Shown: in pieces, positions 25,071 to 35,154 of the stretch | Numbering within the stretch: the first letter of the stretch is position 1 | Layout: each line of letters opens with the position of its first letter | NCBI RefSeq assembly: GCF_029914245.1 | Contig: NZ_JARYZI010000006.1 | Coordinates: 1 to 64,000 of the forward strand | Source: Fusibacter bizertensis | GTDB taxonomy: Bacteria > Bacillota > Clostridia > Peptostreptococcales > Acidaminobacteraceae | Length of the DNA: 64,000 nucleotides | Reading direction: 5' to 3' | The notes under the pieces: generated by a model | Seen by the model: the letters and a program-made list of their open reading frames with translations, nothing else | Databases searched by the model: none | Told to the model about the DNA's origin: nothing | Made by a program: the position numbers and the translations under genes

Positions 25071-25552
25071 TGACCTTAAATAGCAAACGGGGAAAAAAGC
25101 GACTTTCAATGTTATTCATTTTATGCATAGTGCTTACACTTTCAGCATGTGGCGCTTCTGATTCAAAGGTTAACCCTAAAGTTGAAATTTCTTCGGAAGA
25201 AACATTGGAACTTGAAGTGCCAACACCAACTGAAGAAATGGACTTGGTAAGGGCAAGAGTTATGGAGGAAATGCGTGTTTTTGATGTGAATGTACATCAT
25301 GAAGCCATCTATTCTGAAATTGAAAATTTGCCTGAAAGCCTTGATTCAGAAGAGCTGAAGAGAAAAATAAATGAAGCTGTATCCAGTTATATGGATGAAT
25401 ATTTTAAAGAAATTATTGGAAATATTCTATTGGAGTATAATGATACATACATGGCAGAAGACGTGGAAACCATTTTTGAAACTACCTCTCGATCCGCATT
25501 ATATGAGTTAATTGTCCTATATGAGTATACTTTTTATGAAAATAACCGTTAA
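25070..25552 (+). CDS. Lipoprotein of unknown function
   Basis: 160 residues with a signal peptide and lipobox: MLFILCIVLTLSAC, cleavage before Cys. Acidic, helical mature part rich in Glu, no recognisable domain. Its ATG overlaps the TGA stop of the winged-helix gene (TGATG), so the two are translationally coupled. A strong terminator follows. Confidence 0.75.
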   Translation: MTLNSKRGKKRLSMLFILCIVLTLSACGASDSKVNPKVEISSEETLELEVPTPTEEMDLVRARVMEEMRVFDVNVHHEAIYSEIENLPESLDSEELKRKINEAVSSYMDEYFKEIIGNILLEYNDTYMAEDVETIFETTSRSALYELIVLYEYTFYENNR

Positions 25553-25577
25553 AAAAGCATAAAATGCCACTAAATTT

Positions 25578-25612
25578 AGCGAGCTTTTGACATCCGTCAA
25601 GCTCGCTTTTTT
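25578..25612 (+). terminator. Terminator after lipoprotein gene
   Basis: AGCGAGCT...AGCTCGCT stem extended by TGAC/GTCA around an ATCC loop (two-base bulge), followed by TTTTTT. It is strongly GC-rich compared with its surroundings. Confidence 0.9.
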
Positions 25613-25794
25613 CATGGCTTTAGAGGCGAATTGGAACAATATGGGTTTTCGTTTGTATGATGTTGACAATACAATTGTGTGCATTTTAGCAACCGTATGT
25701 TCTAAATGACTAAATACAACGTTTTCAAGCGTGGTAAATAAAGGAAAAATCAAAAGCTGTTTAGTGGTTAACAACATAAGTTACATTTTCTTAA

Positions 25795-25822
25795 TTGACA
25801 GTTCAAAAGCTTGTGATATAAT
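25795..25822 (+). promoter_or_regulatory. Strong sigma-A promoter of the lytic transglycosylase gene
   Basis: TTGACA (25795-25800), a 16-base spacer, TATAAT (25817-25822) with extended -10 TGA before it. In the 336-bp gap between the lipoprotein gene and this gene; the rest of the gap (25613-25790) shows no convincing element. Confidence 0.8.
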
Positions 25823-25837
25823 TTGTAAGTCATGATG

Positions 25838-25873
25838 GAACATAGCGCATTTGCTATGTTCATATTATTTTTA
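25838..25873 (+). promoter_or_regulatory. Leader hairpin with T-rich tail (possible attenuator)
   Basis: GAACATAGC/GCTATGTTC, a 9-bp perfect stem with a 6-base loop, followed by ATATTATTTTTAAG. It begins about 9 bases after the predicted transcription start and ends just before the SD. It could attenuate transcription or stabilise the 5' end of the mRNA. Confidence 0.5.
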
Positions 25874-25888
25874 AGAAAGGTTGAGATC

Positions 25889-26638
25889 ATGAAGTCAATT
25901 AATAAGATTTTTTTAGGAGCCGCGGTATGTCTATTTATGGTTGTAGGTATACTGTGTATAAACCAAATTGAAGCGAATAAAAAAATAGAAGCTTATGAAA
26001 ATCAAATTCAACAATTAAATGCGCAAATAAACTCTCAAGAAGAAGAAATAAATAATTTATCAACAATGCTAAAAGTTGCAAATCAAACATTAGAAAATCA
26101 AAAGCCAATGGTTGATGATTATATGGAAATTTCAAAATTCGTAGATTTTGATGCGATTGAATCACCACAACTTGAAAAGGCAAGAGAAATTTCAGAAGCA
26201 ACTCCACTTGATTATGAAAGTGCATTGGTATTAGTTAAGTATGCGGATATGTATGATATTCCATATTCATTGGTGCTTGCGATTATCGATGTTGAGAGCA
26301 ATTTCACTAAAGATTCAGTGGGTAGTTCACAGGATAGGGGTTATATGCAAATTATTCCTGTCACAGAAAAGTATTTAGCCACTCAATTTGGTGAAGAGCT
26401 GGGCTTGACCTATGATCCGGAGCGTATATTTGAACCAGAGTATAATTTAGCCTTGGGCATCAAATACTTGGATGAGCTTATGAATACGTATGGTGCAAAC
26501 TATGATAGAATCCTATCGGCATACAATAGAGGTTCTGGAAATTTGAGTAAATACTATGAGGCTTATAAAACGTATAGTACATCGTATTCAAGAAAAGTTC
26601 TTAATAACGAAACACTCTATGTCGCTTTAAATGATTAA
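25889..26638 (+). CDS. Membrane-anchored lytic transglycosylase (SLT domain)
   Basis: 249 residues: an N-terminal membrane helix (FLGAAVCLFMVVGILCI), a coiled-coil stretch (about 30-80, IQQLNAQINSQEEEINNLST), then the Slt/GEWL domain. The catalytic Glu lies in LAIIDVESNFTKDSVGSS; GYMQIIPVT, YNLALGIKYLDEL and ILSAYNRGSG complete the fold. It cleaves peptidoglycan glycan strands outside the membrane. The start is ATG 25889 after AAAGGTTGAG; an ORF extending to 25832 begins inside the leader hairpin and is rejected. Confidence 0.9.
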   Translation: MKSINKIFLGAAVCLFMVVGILCINQIEANKKIEAYENQIQQLNAQINSQEEEINNLSTMLKVANQTLENQKPMVDDYMEISKFVDFDAIESPQLEKAREISEATPLDYESALVLVKYADMYDIPYSLVLAIIDVESNFTKDSVGSSQDRGYMQIIPVTEKYLATQFGEELGLTYDPERIFEPEYNLALGIKYLDELMNTYGANYDRILSAYNRGSGNLSKYYEAYKTYSTSYSRKVLNNETLYVALND

Positions 26639-26666
26639 TAAGAAATTAAGACGAAACAACCATATG

Positions 26667-26699
26667 AAGAGCTTTTACTGGCTCTTTTTTCTTTTTTTT
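26667..26699 (+). terminator. Terminator after lytic transglycosylase gene
   Basis: AAGAGC/GCTCTT stem with an 8-base loop, then TTTTCTTTTTTTT. Confidence 0.75.
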
Positions 26700-26742
26700 G
26701 ATACAATGAATTTACGAACATACGTTCACAAAGGATGACGAT

Positions 26743-29133
26743 ATGAACTCTCAAAAATTTCAAATATCAGTAAGAGGACTAGTGGAATTTGTTTATAGAT
26801 CAGGTCATTTAGATATGCGGTTTCAAAGTAAATCTAAGATGGCAGATGGTATAAAAATTCATCAAAAAATTCAAAAATCACAAGGCATAGACTATCAAGC
26901 TGAAGTAACACTTCAAAAGAATATATTAATAGAGGATAATTCTGGATCCGTAGAACTTTTAGTTAATGGAAGAGCAGATGGCATTCTTGAAACAGATGAA
27001 GGTTTTATTATCGATGAAATCAAGGGTACTTCTCAGTTCCTTGAAGAAATAGAAGTGGATACGCACCCCCTTCATTGGGCTCAAGCTAAGATTTATGGTG
27101 CAATTTATTCCGAACAAAATGACTTAGAGGAAATTCAGATTCAACTTACTTATGCCCATTTTGAAAGCAATGAGATCAAACGGTTAAGACAGCGATTTAC
27201 TAGGGATGAGTTGATGCAGTTTTTACATGACACTGTAAAACTTTATAAAAAATGGCTGTTTTTCAAAAGAGATTGGAAACTCAAGCGAGACTCAAGTCTG
27301 GATACACTTGAATTTCCTTTTGATAACTACAGAGCCGGCCAAAGACCACTTGCTGTATCTATCTATAACACGATTAAAGACGGTGGCGTGCTATACGCTG
27401 AAGCCCCGACCGGTACTGGAAAAACGATGTCTACTTTGTTTCCGAGTATTAAAAGTATGTCACAGGGCTTTGTAGATCGTATTTTCTATCTCTCCGCAAA
27501 GACAATAACCAAAGTAGTTGCAGAAGAAGCCATTGAACTACTTTATAGTTCATCTGCTGGAAAGATGAGGCTCAAAGCGTTAACCTTAACAGCTAAGGAA
27601 AAGATTTGCCTAAATGAAAAAGTGACTTGTTATCCTGAAAAATGTCCGTATGCTCTTTCATACTTTGATAAAAGCCTAGATGCACTTTGGGATATTATTG
27701 TAAATGAGCGTACATTTAATAAAGATATAATTATTAAGTATGCTGAGAAACATAAGGTATGCCCATATGAATTCTCCCTTGATTGTGCACTTTTTTCGGA
27801 TGTTATTATCTGTGATTATAATTATGCCTTTGATCCTCGTGTGTACTTAAGGCGATTTTTTGAGTTCCCTACAGAAAACTATGTCTTTCTTGTTGATGAA
27901 GCTCACAATTTGGTAGATCGTGCGAGAACGATGTATTCAGCTGAAATTCACAAAGACAAATTCTTTGATGTGAAAAAGAAATTGCAAAAAAACGATAAAT
28001 CAATTTCTAAAGCATTAGATGGAATTAACAAGATGTTTCTAAATGTACGCAAAAAATGTGATGAAAAAGGAATCTATGTTCATGACGATGAAATATCCGA
28101 TGTGTATGAACAGGTTAAGAAGAGAGCTGCAGTTTTTGAAAAATGGTTATCAGAAAATCATCAAGCTGAATTTTATGATGATATCCTCGAACTTTATTTT
28201 GATATAATTGGTTACATGCGTATAAGTGAACTTTATGACCATGGTTATAGTTTTTATATGGTAGAAGGGGATAAACCCAGTACAGTGGTGAAACTTTTTA
28301 ATGTTAATCCATCTTCACAACTAAAGAGGTTTATCGATAATTCAAAAGCTACGATTTTCTTTTCTGCAACACTGTCCCCTTTAAAGTATTACAGCACGCT
28401 GTTAACCGGTGAGATGGAACCAAAAGCTTTAGCGCTACCTTCGCCATTTGATACTAACAGAAGAAAGCTTATGTTTGCGACTGATGTTTCTGTTAAATTT
28501 AAAGATCGAACGGATGCAATTCCTAAAATTGTAGAATATATACATCAAATGGCCAGTGCTAAGTGTGGCAACTATATGGTTTTCTTTCCTTCTTATTCTT
28601 ATATGCAACAAATCCATGAGCTGTTTCAAGCGCTTTATGGCTTCAAATATGATATAATAAGACAAAGACGTGAACTTAATGATGAAGAAAAAGCTGATTT
28701 TTTAAATGAGTTTGAACTTGGTGCAGCACGTCATACTTCGCTTGATTCACAGTCATTAATCGGATTTGCAGTACTAGGAGGTCATTTTTCTGAAGGCATC
28801 GATCTAAAAGGAGATCTATTAATTGGTGTGATGGTCATCGGTGTTGGATTACCGATGATTAGCTTTGAAAATAACCTTATTAAAAATTATTTCGATTATG
28901 AATTAAGTAATGGTTTTGAGTTTGCTTATCAATATCCTGGAGTAAACAAAGTGATGCAAAGTGCTGGTAGAGTTATCAGAAGTGAAGAAGATAGAGGTGT
29001 TGTAGTCCTAATAGATCAAAGGTATCAAACGCCTTATTATAGAAGGACACTACCGAGAGATTGGGGTAAATGTTTTACCGCTATTGATTCATTTGAAAAA
29101 CAACTAAAAGTATTTTGGGAGGACTATTCATGA
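26743..29133 (+). CDS. DinG/XPD-type DNA helicase with N-terminal PD-(D/E)XK-like domain
   Basis: 796 residues. The N-terminal part (about 10-170) has the RecB-nuclease-like pattern GRADGILET...FIIDEIKGT and a following helix with a Gln/Ala-rich motif (HWAQAKIYGAIY), suggesting a nuclease core. From about 210 it is an SF2 XPD-like helicase: Walker A EAPTGTGKTMS, four clustered cysteines (KICLNEKVTCYPEKCPY and KVCPYEFSLDC) of an iron-sulfur domain, DEAH in LVDEAHNLVDRAR, and C-terminal motifs VIRSEEDRGVVVLID. It resembles the ATP-dependent helicases annotated as DinG-family in Firmicutes; the substrate is unknown. Overlaps galU by 4 bases. Confidence 0.9.
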   Translation: MNSQKFQISVRGLVEFVYRSGHLDMRFQSKSKMADGIKIHQKIQKSQGIDYQAEVTLQKNILIEDNSGSVELLVNGRADGILETDEGFIIDEIKGTSQFLEEIEVDTHPLHWAQAKIYGAIYSEQNDLEEIQIQLTYAHFESNEIKRLRQRFTRDELMQFLHDTVKLYKKWLFFKRDWKLKRDSSLDTLEFPFDNYRAGQRPLAVSIYNTIKDGGVLYAEAPTGTGKTMSTLFPSIKSMSQGFVDRIFYLSAKTITKVVAEEAIELLYSSSAGKMRLKALTLTAKEKICLNEKVTCYPEKCPYALSYFDKSLDALWDIIVNERTFNKDIIIKYAEKHKVCPYEFSLDCALFSDVIICDYNYAFDPRVYLRRFFEFPTENYVFLVDEAHNLVDRARTMYSAEIHKDKFFDVKKKLQKNDKSISKALDGINKMFLNVRKKCDEKGIYVHDDEISDVYEQVKKRAAVFEKWLSENHQAEFYDDILELYFDIIGYMRISELYDHGYSFYMVEGDKPSTVVKLFNVNPSSQLKRFIDNSKATIFFSATLSPLKYYSTLLTGEMEPKALALPSPFDTNRRKLMFATDVSVKFKDRTDAIPKIVEYIHQMASAKCGNYMVFFPSYSYMQQIHELFQALYGFKYDIIRQRRELNDEEKADFLNEFELGAARHTSLDSQSLIGFAVLGGHFSEGIDLKGDLLIGVMVIGVGLPMISFENNLIKNYFDYELSNGFEFAYQYPGVNKVMQSAGRVIRSEEDRGVVVLIDQRYQTPYYRRTLPRDWGKCFTAIDSFEKQLKVFWEDYS

Positions 29134-29990
29134 AAGTAAAAAAAGCAGTTATACCCGCAGCAGGTTTTGGTACGCGTTTTCTTCCGGCAACAAAATCCAC
29201 ACCGAAAGAAATGTTAACCATAGTTGATCGACCTGCGATTCATTATAATGTAGAAGAATTAATTGAAGCAGGCATTGAAGATATATTGATAATTATCGGT
29301 AGAAATAAAGAAGAAATAGCGAACTATTTTGATCGTTCGCCAGAACTTGAATTGTTTTTGAAAGAAAACGGAAAAGAAGAGTTATACGATCTTACTGAGC
29401 GGATTTCTAACATGGCGAATATCCATTATGTTAGACAAAAAGATGCACGCGGTCTAGGCCATGCAGTGCTTTGTGCGAAAACTTTTGTTGGCAATGAACC
29501 TTTTGCCTTGCTTTTAGGGGATGACTTGGTATATTCTTCAAAACCATGTATACAACAACTTGCGGAAATGTATGAGCAATATGAAAGTACAATTATAGGT
29601 GTCCAAGCTGTTGATAAAAATCAAGTTAACAAATATGGGATTATCGATGGTATGAAAGTCGGAGATAGTTTATATGAAGTTAAAGACCTTGTAGAGAAAC
29701 CCAATGTTGAAGAAGCACCATCAAATATCGCAATTATGGGTAGGTATATCCTAACACCTGATATTTTTGAGATGATTGAAAATACAGAACCTGGAAAAGG
29801 GAATGAAATTCAACTTACCGATGCATTGAAGAAACTTAATGAACAGAAAGAAATCTATGCATATGAGTTTGAGGGCAAGAGATATGATACAGGGGATAAA
29901 CTGGGTTATTTAATAGCCACTGTAGAGTATGCACTTAGAAATGAAGAATTATCAGAAGACTTTAGAGATTATCTTAAGAAATTATTATAA
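29130..29990 (+). CDS. galU: UTP-glucose-1-phosphate uridylyltransferase
   Basis: Makes UDP-glucose for polysaccharides and glycolipids. 286 residues. PAAGFGTRFLPATKSTPKEM is the nucleotide-binding signature; LLLGDDLVYSS, IAIMGRYILTPDIFEMIENT and NEIQLTDAL are family motifs. Start ATG 29130 with GGGAGGA upstream; the helicase stop TGA overlaps it. Terminator follows. Confidence 0.95.
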   Translation: MKVKKAVIPAAGFGTRFLPATKSTPKEMLTIVDRPAIHYNVEELIEAGIEDILIIIGRNKEEIANYFDRSPELELFLKENGKEELYDLTERISNMANIHYVRQKDARGLGHAVLCAKTFVGNEPFALLLGDDLVYSSKPCIQQLAEMYEQYESTIIGVQAVDKNQVNKYGIIDGMKVGDSLYEVKDLVEKPNVEEAPSNIAIMGRYILTPDIFEMIENTEPGKGNEIQLTDALKKLNEQKEIYAYEFEGKRYDTGDKLGYLIATVEYALRNEELSEDFRDYLKKLL

Positions 29991-29995
29991 ATAAA

Positions 29996-30037
29996 AAAGC
30001 TGCACAAGGTATAATATTCCTTGTGTAGCTTTTGTTT
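29996..30037. terminator. Bidirectional terminator between galU and pepV
   Basis: 14-bp stem AAAGCTGCACAAGG/CCTTGTGTAGCTTT (one G-U), followed by TGTTTTAG on the plus strand. Between convergent genes. Confidence 0.85.
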
Positions 30038-30056
30038 TAGTGTTAACTTGATTGTT

Positions 30057-31442
30057 TTATTCGCTTAATTTTTTAATTGCTAAAGTGAAGATATCTGTCA
30101 TTTTATATAGATCATCAATTACAATGTATTCATCTTTTTGATGCATGGTATCTACTGCTCCTGGAAATAATGCGCCAAAAGCAACTGCATTGGGCATCGA
30201 TCTAGCATAGGTGCCCCCACCAATAGTAATTGGTTTTGAATCTATATCACCTGTTTTCTCACGGTATACGTTCATGAGTGTTTCTACTAATGGATGCGAT
30301 GGTGGAAAAAATAAAGGTGGTGCACATTTCCAATTTTTCATTTCTATATAGGTGCCTCTAACTGTGTTATCAATTCCAAGTTTAATCTTGAGTTCTTTCA
30401 ATGTGATTGGATATCTGATGTTGATAGTAACTTTGCCAGAATTTTGATCCAAGTCGATCATGCCAAGATTGAGAACCAGTGCATTATATGCATCGTCTAA
30501 TCCAACGCCCATATTTTTTCCATCTGTATCCATGCCAATGTGATTTGCCAAAAAACGGATGAAATTTGATTGGTCACCTATTTGAATGTCAATTAAGTCA
30601 AGCAGTCCAACCAACTGAGAGATGGCGTTGACACCTTTTTCTGGTGTTGAGCCATGTGCTGAAATACCATGCGATTTCAAGATGGTATATTCGCCTTCTT
30701 TTGTATAGTCAATATGTGCATTTCTAGTAGCATTGTATGCTTCAACGATTTCCTTGATAGGTTTTGTTTCAAGTAGTTTTGCTTCAGCGTAATCAGGAAC
30801 CATATTTGGTGCATTACCACCTTTTAGTGAAAGGATTTCTATACCTCCGTCTGGATCTGCATCTTCAAAAGTGCGTTCTAGATCAAAAACAATGATACCC
30901 ATTTCACCATGAATAACAGGAAAGTCAGCATCAGGACTAAAAGCCACACTTGGTTTTTCTTCTTTACTGAGATAATGTTTAATACAAGCACTGCCACTTT
31001 CTTCATTTGTTCCGAGAATTAGTCTTATTCGTTTCTTTGGAATGAAACCGGAATCTTTTAAAGTTTTCATGGCATATAAAGAAGCAATTGCAGGTCCTTT
31101 ATTATCTAAAGTTCCTCTACCATACAGTTTGCCTTCACTGATTTCGCCACCGTAAGGGTTAAAAGTCCAGTTGTCTCCTTCTGGGACAACATCGAGATGG
31201 CATAGAACACCAATCATTTCTTTTCCTTCCCCAAATTCAATATAACCAGCATAGTTGTCAATATTTTTGGTTTTAAATCCCATTTTTTCGCCAAGCGCCA
31301 AAATATACTCTAGAGATTTTTGAATACCTTCACCAAAGGGCATATCACCTTTTGCTGGTTCTCTTACACTTTTGATTTTAATGAGTTCCTGAAGTGACTG
31401 AATCATACTATCTTTGTTTTGCTTTAGTGCTTGATCGTACAT
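30057..31442 (-). CDS. pepV: Dipeptidase PepV (M20 family)
   Basis: 461 residues, cytosolic zinc peptidase. VLCHLDVVPEGDNWTFNPY and GRGTLDNKGPAIASLYA hold metal ligands and catalytic residues; GTNEESGSACIKHY contains the catalytic Glu. The late HGISAHGSTPEKGVNAI and TIGGGTYARSMPNAVAFGA are PepV-type segments. It cleaves dipeptides. It overlaps the upstream minus-strand gene by 35 bases; the SD is GGGGAGG. Confidence 0.93.
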   Translation of the reverse strand: MYDQALKQNKDSMIQSLQELIKIKSVREPAKGDMPFGEGIQKSLEYILALGEKMGFKTKNIDNYAGYIEFGEGKEMIGVLCHLDVVPEGDNWTFNPYGGEISEGKLYGRGTLDNKGPAIASLYAMKTLKDSGFIPKKRIRLILGTNEESGSACIKHYLSKEEKPSVAFSPDADFPVIHGEMGIIVFDLERTFEDADPDGGIEILSLKGGNAPNMVPDYAEAKLLETKPIKEIVEAYNATRNAHIDYTKEGEYTILKSHGISAHGSTPEKGVNAISQLVGLLDLIDIQIGDQSNFIRFLANHIGMDTDGKNMGVGLDDAYNALVLNLGMIDLDQNSGKVTINIRYPITLKELKIKLGIDNTVRGTYIEMKNWKCAPPLFFPPSHPLVETLMNVYREKTGDIDSKPITIGGGTYARSMPNAVAFGALFPGAVDTMHQKDEYIVIDDLYKMTDIFTLAIKKLSE

Positions 31443-32301
31443 AATCTTGTGCCTCCCCTAAAAAATCAAATTTTATGAATCTATCTATAAATGTTGTAAT
31501 GGAAATTTGTTTTGATATGACCTCATCTAAAGCAGATAACGCCAATACTGTTTCTGAAATGCCAAGTTCATAATGCGTAATAAATTCGTCGTATTTGCGA
31601 TTCATCTTCAAGTTTTCGTTCTTGACATCTGGGAAACGCAAATTATCTAGATCATAATGTAAAATTTTGCTGATGCTATTTGTAAAAGGCAATTTATCAA
31701 TAACACCTTTCACAAGTAAAGACTGAACTTTTAATAAGTCAAAGTGACCTTTACTGATAAATTTTGGTGGGATTTGAGCATCGTAACACAACGGTAAGAT
31801 TTTTTCCCAAAGAGAAACAAAACCTATATGCAAAGTTTCATGAGAACAAGTCAATGAAGATACTTCTAGTGCATCAAATGTCAGGTGCCAATAGTTATAG
31901 AGACAAAGTGCATCTAAATCCATTTCTACGCGTTTGTGACTATCAGGCTTGGGGCCAAGTGCACAGATCAATGGATGACAATGAACATCTAAGATATAAT
32001 GACTCATAAATCCACTGATATAGGCAATCCATTCTTGAGATGGATTATCTAGTAAAAGGGTAAGCATCTCAAAAAAAAGCCCTGCTATGTTTTCTTCATG
32101 AACTCTATTTCCCATGACTGAAAAGTGATGTTTAGTGAGCGGATTCATTTTGTTAATGTAGTAAAAAAAATCTGGGCCCTGTGAACCGAGTGCGTATAAG
32201 TTGTTTAAATCATCTGGCCATGTAACGAAAACAAGTTGTTTTTCGGCTAGTCTTTCCTTTGCTTTCAAAGCAGCAAAATGATGACTCCAAAAATCTGGCA
32301 T
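31408..32301 (-). CDS. Zinc-dependent phospholipase C-like protein
   Basis: 297 residues. N-terminal MPDFWSHHFAALKAKERL, GSQGPDFFYYINKMNP and SGFMSHYILDVHCHPLICAL give several His and Asp ligands, as in PF00882 (zinc-dependent phospholipase C fold). No signal peptide is present, so it is probably intracellular; the substrate is unknown. Start ATG 32301 with GAGGT five bases upstream; an extension to 32322 is possible. Upstream of pepV on the same strand, with 35 bases overlap. Confidence 0.8.
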   Translation of the reverse strand: MPDFWSHHFAALKAKERLAEKQLVFVTWPDDLNNLYALGSQGPDFFYYINKMNPLTKHHFSVMGNRVHEENIAGLFFEMLTLLLDNPSQEWIAYISGFMSHYILDVHCHPLICALGPKPDSHKRVEMDLDALCLYNYWHLTFDALEVSSLTCSHETLHIGFVSLWEKILPLCYDAQIPPKFISKGHFDLLKVQSLLVKGVIDKLPFTNSISKILHYDLDNLRFPDVKNENLKMNRKYDEFITHYELGISETVLALSALDEVISKQISITTFIDRFIKFDFLGEAQDYVRSSTKAKQR

Positions 32302-32483
32302 AACATACCTCGCGATTAACAAATAGGTTTTCTTCTATTATACAATGCAAACGAGGTCAGATACAATGTAAGTTAAGTGATAATTATATTAAAGATGCGC
32401 CTTTTATACAAAGACTTGTCATAATATGTTTAAACAGATAAAATAAACATGCAACAATTCGGAATATAAAGTGAGGCAAGAAA

Positions 32484-33668
32484 ATGGGTGCATATAGCGA
32501 TAAAATTTTAAAAGATACAATCGACGCAGGAGAGTTAATTTACGCAGTTTTTAGTAATGTTAAAAAAGGCGTTGAAAAATCATTTATAAAATTAGATATT
32601 AAACCGGTTGAAATAAAAGGTGAAGTTCTCTATCAGTTAAGTTATCAATATGAACAAAAGGTTTTACATGAGAACTTAAATCAAGATGCATTACTGGCTA
32701 AAGTAGAGGCACTTTTAGGTGCTTATTTTAAACAAGCTCAAATTTTCACTGTTAAAGCGGATCTTCAGATCCTTTTTAATAAAAAGGGTGTTGGTACGGT
32801 TATTCAAAAAGTACCTACTAGATTTAAAGTCGACATCAGTCACAATAGGAAAAAGAATTACTTGATTCCCGAAGGTGTTCCTTGTGATTTTATGCAATTT
32901 CTAGGGGTAATGGATGAACACGGAAAAGTTGTGAAAAAGAGATATGATAAGTATAGACAGCTCAACAAATATCTTGAATTTGTTGAAGATGCTCTTCCAT
33001 ATCTTCCGGAAGTACCAACAATCATAGATTTTGGTTGTGGAAAAGCATATTTAACATTTGCACTTTACTATTATTTAGTGAAGATCAAGCAAAAAAAAGT
33101 AAAGATCATAGGGCTTGATCTGAAAGAAGATGTAATTGAATATTGTAGTCAAGTTGCAAGTACATTGAAATATGATGGGCTAAGTTTTCAAAAGGGTGAT
33201 ATCAAAGATTTCAGTATAACGGATCAAGTTGATATGGTTGTTTCGCTTCATGCGTGTGATACTGCTACTGATGAGGCGATTGCTAAAGCGGTAGGTTGGA
33301 ATGCCAAAGTGATCTATGCTGTGCCTTGTTGCCAACATGAATTGTTTGGTCAATTAAATAATCCGACAATGATACCGCTCTTAAAGCACGGCATCGTTAA
33401 AGATAAACTAACGACAATTGTAACCGACACACTAAGAACATGTGCGTTAGAGGCAGTAGGTTATAATGTTCAAATGGTAGAATTCATCGATCTAGAACAT
33501 ACACCTAAAAATATATTGATTAGAGGTTTCTTAACACAAAAAACACATGAGCAGAAATGTGAAGATTACGCTAATTATAAGGCATTCAAAGAATCTTGGA
33601 GCGTAAAGCCTCGCATTGATGCAGTATTAAAAGGATATTTCCCAGTAAACACGAATGAAAAATGTTAA
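32484..33668 (+). CDS. SAM-dependent methyltransferase (Methyltransf_32 type)
   Basis: 394 residues. The first about 160 residues are unassigned; SHNRKKNYLIPEG and RQLNKYLEFVEDALPYL precede the Rossmann core with motif I IIDFGCGKAYLTFALYY (about 180-200), VKIIGLDLKEDVIEY and VVSLHACDTATDEAI. YAVPCCQHELFGQL is a Cys-rich conserved motif. RNA, protein or small-molecule substrate cannot be fixed. It stands alone upstream of purA. Confidence 0.82.
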   Translation: MGAYSDKILKDTIDAGELIYAVFSNVKKGVEKSFIKLDIKPVEIKGEVLYQLSYQYEQKVLHENLNQDALLAKVEALLGAYFKQAQIFTVKADLQILFNKKGVGTVIQKVPTRFKVDISHNRKKNYLIPEGVPCDFMQFLGVMDEHGKVVKKRYDKYRQLNKYLEFVEDALPYLPEVPTIIDFGCGKAYLTFALYYYLVKIKQKKVKIIGLDLKEDVIEYCSQVASTLKYDGLSFQKGDIKDFSITDQVDMVVSLHACDTATDEAIAKAVGWNAKVIYAVPCCQHELFGQLNNPTMIPLLKHGIVKDKLTTIVTDTLRTCALEAVGYNVQMVEFIDLEHTPKNILIRGFLTQKTHEQKCEDYANYKAFKESWSVKPRIDAVLKGYFPVNTNEKC

Positions 33669-33693
33669 CATTTAAAAATAATTCGGACATTTG

Positions 33694-33722
33694 TTGACAT
33701 TACTATAGGAGTCTGTTAATAT
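33694..33722 (+). promoter_or_regulatory. Promoter of purA
   Basis: TTGACA (33694-33699), a 17-base spacer, TAATAT (33717-33722) with TGT before it. It lies about 70 bases upstream of the purA start. Confidence 0.75.
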
Positions 33723-33745
33723 GACTATGGATAAAAATGTAGTAA

Positions 33746-35074
<1,329 letters not shown>

Positions 35075-35087
35075 TTAGGTGAATGAT

Positions 35088-35154
35088 AAAAAAGAGTGAT
35101 TATAATGGGTTTAGAAGTCGATACTTCGTATGTCCACTATAATCACTCTTTTTT
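35088..35154. terminator. Bidirectional terminator between purA and dnaI
   Basis: 17-bp stem AAAAAAGAGTGATTATA/TATAATCACTCTTTTTT with an inner GAAGT/ACTTC helix. A-run on one side and T-run on the other, between convergent genes. Confidence 0.9.

Noticed and set aside
25517-25777. 86-codon minus-strand frame over the lipoprotein end and its terminator
   Set aside because: It reads across a strong terminator hairpin and has no SD; the composition looks non-coding.
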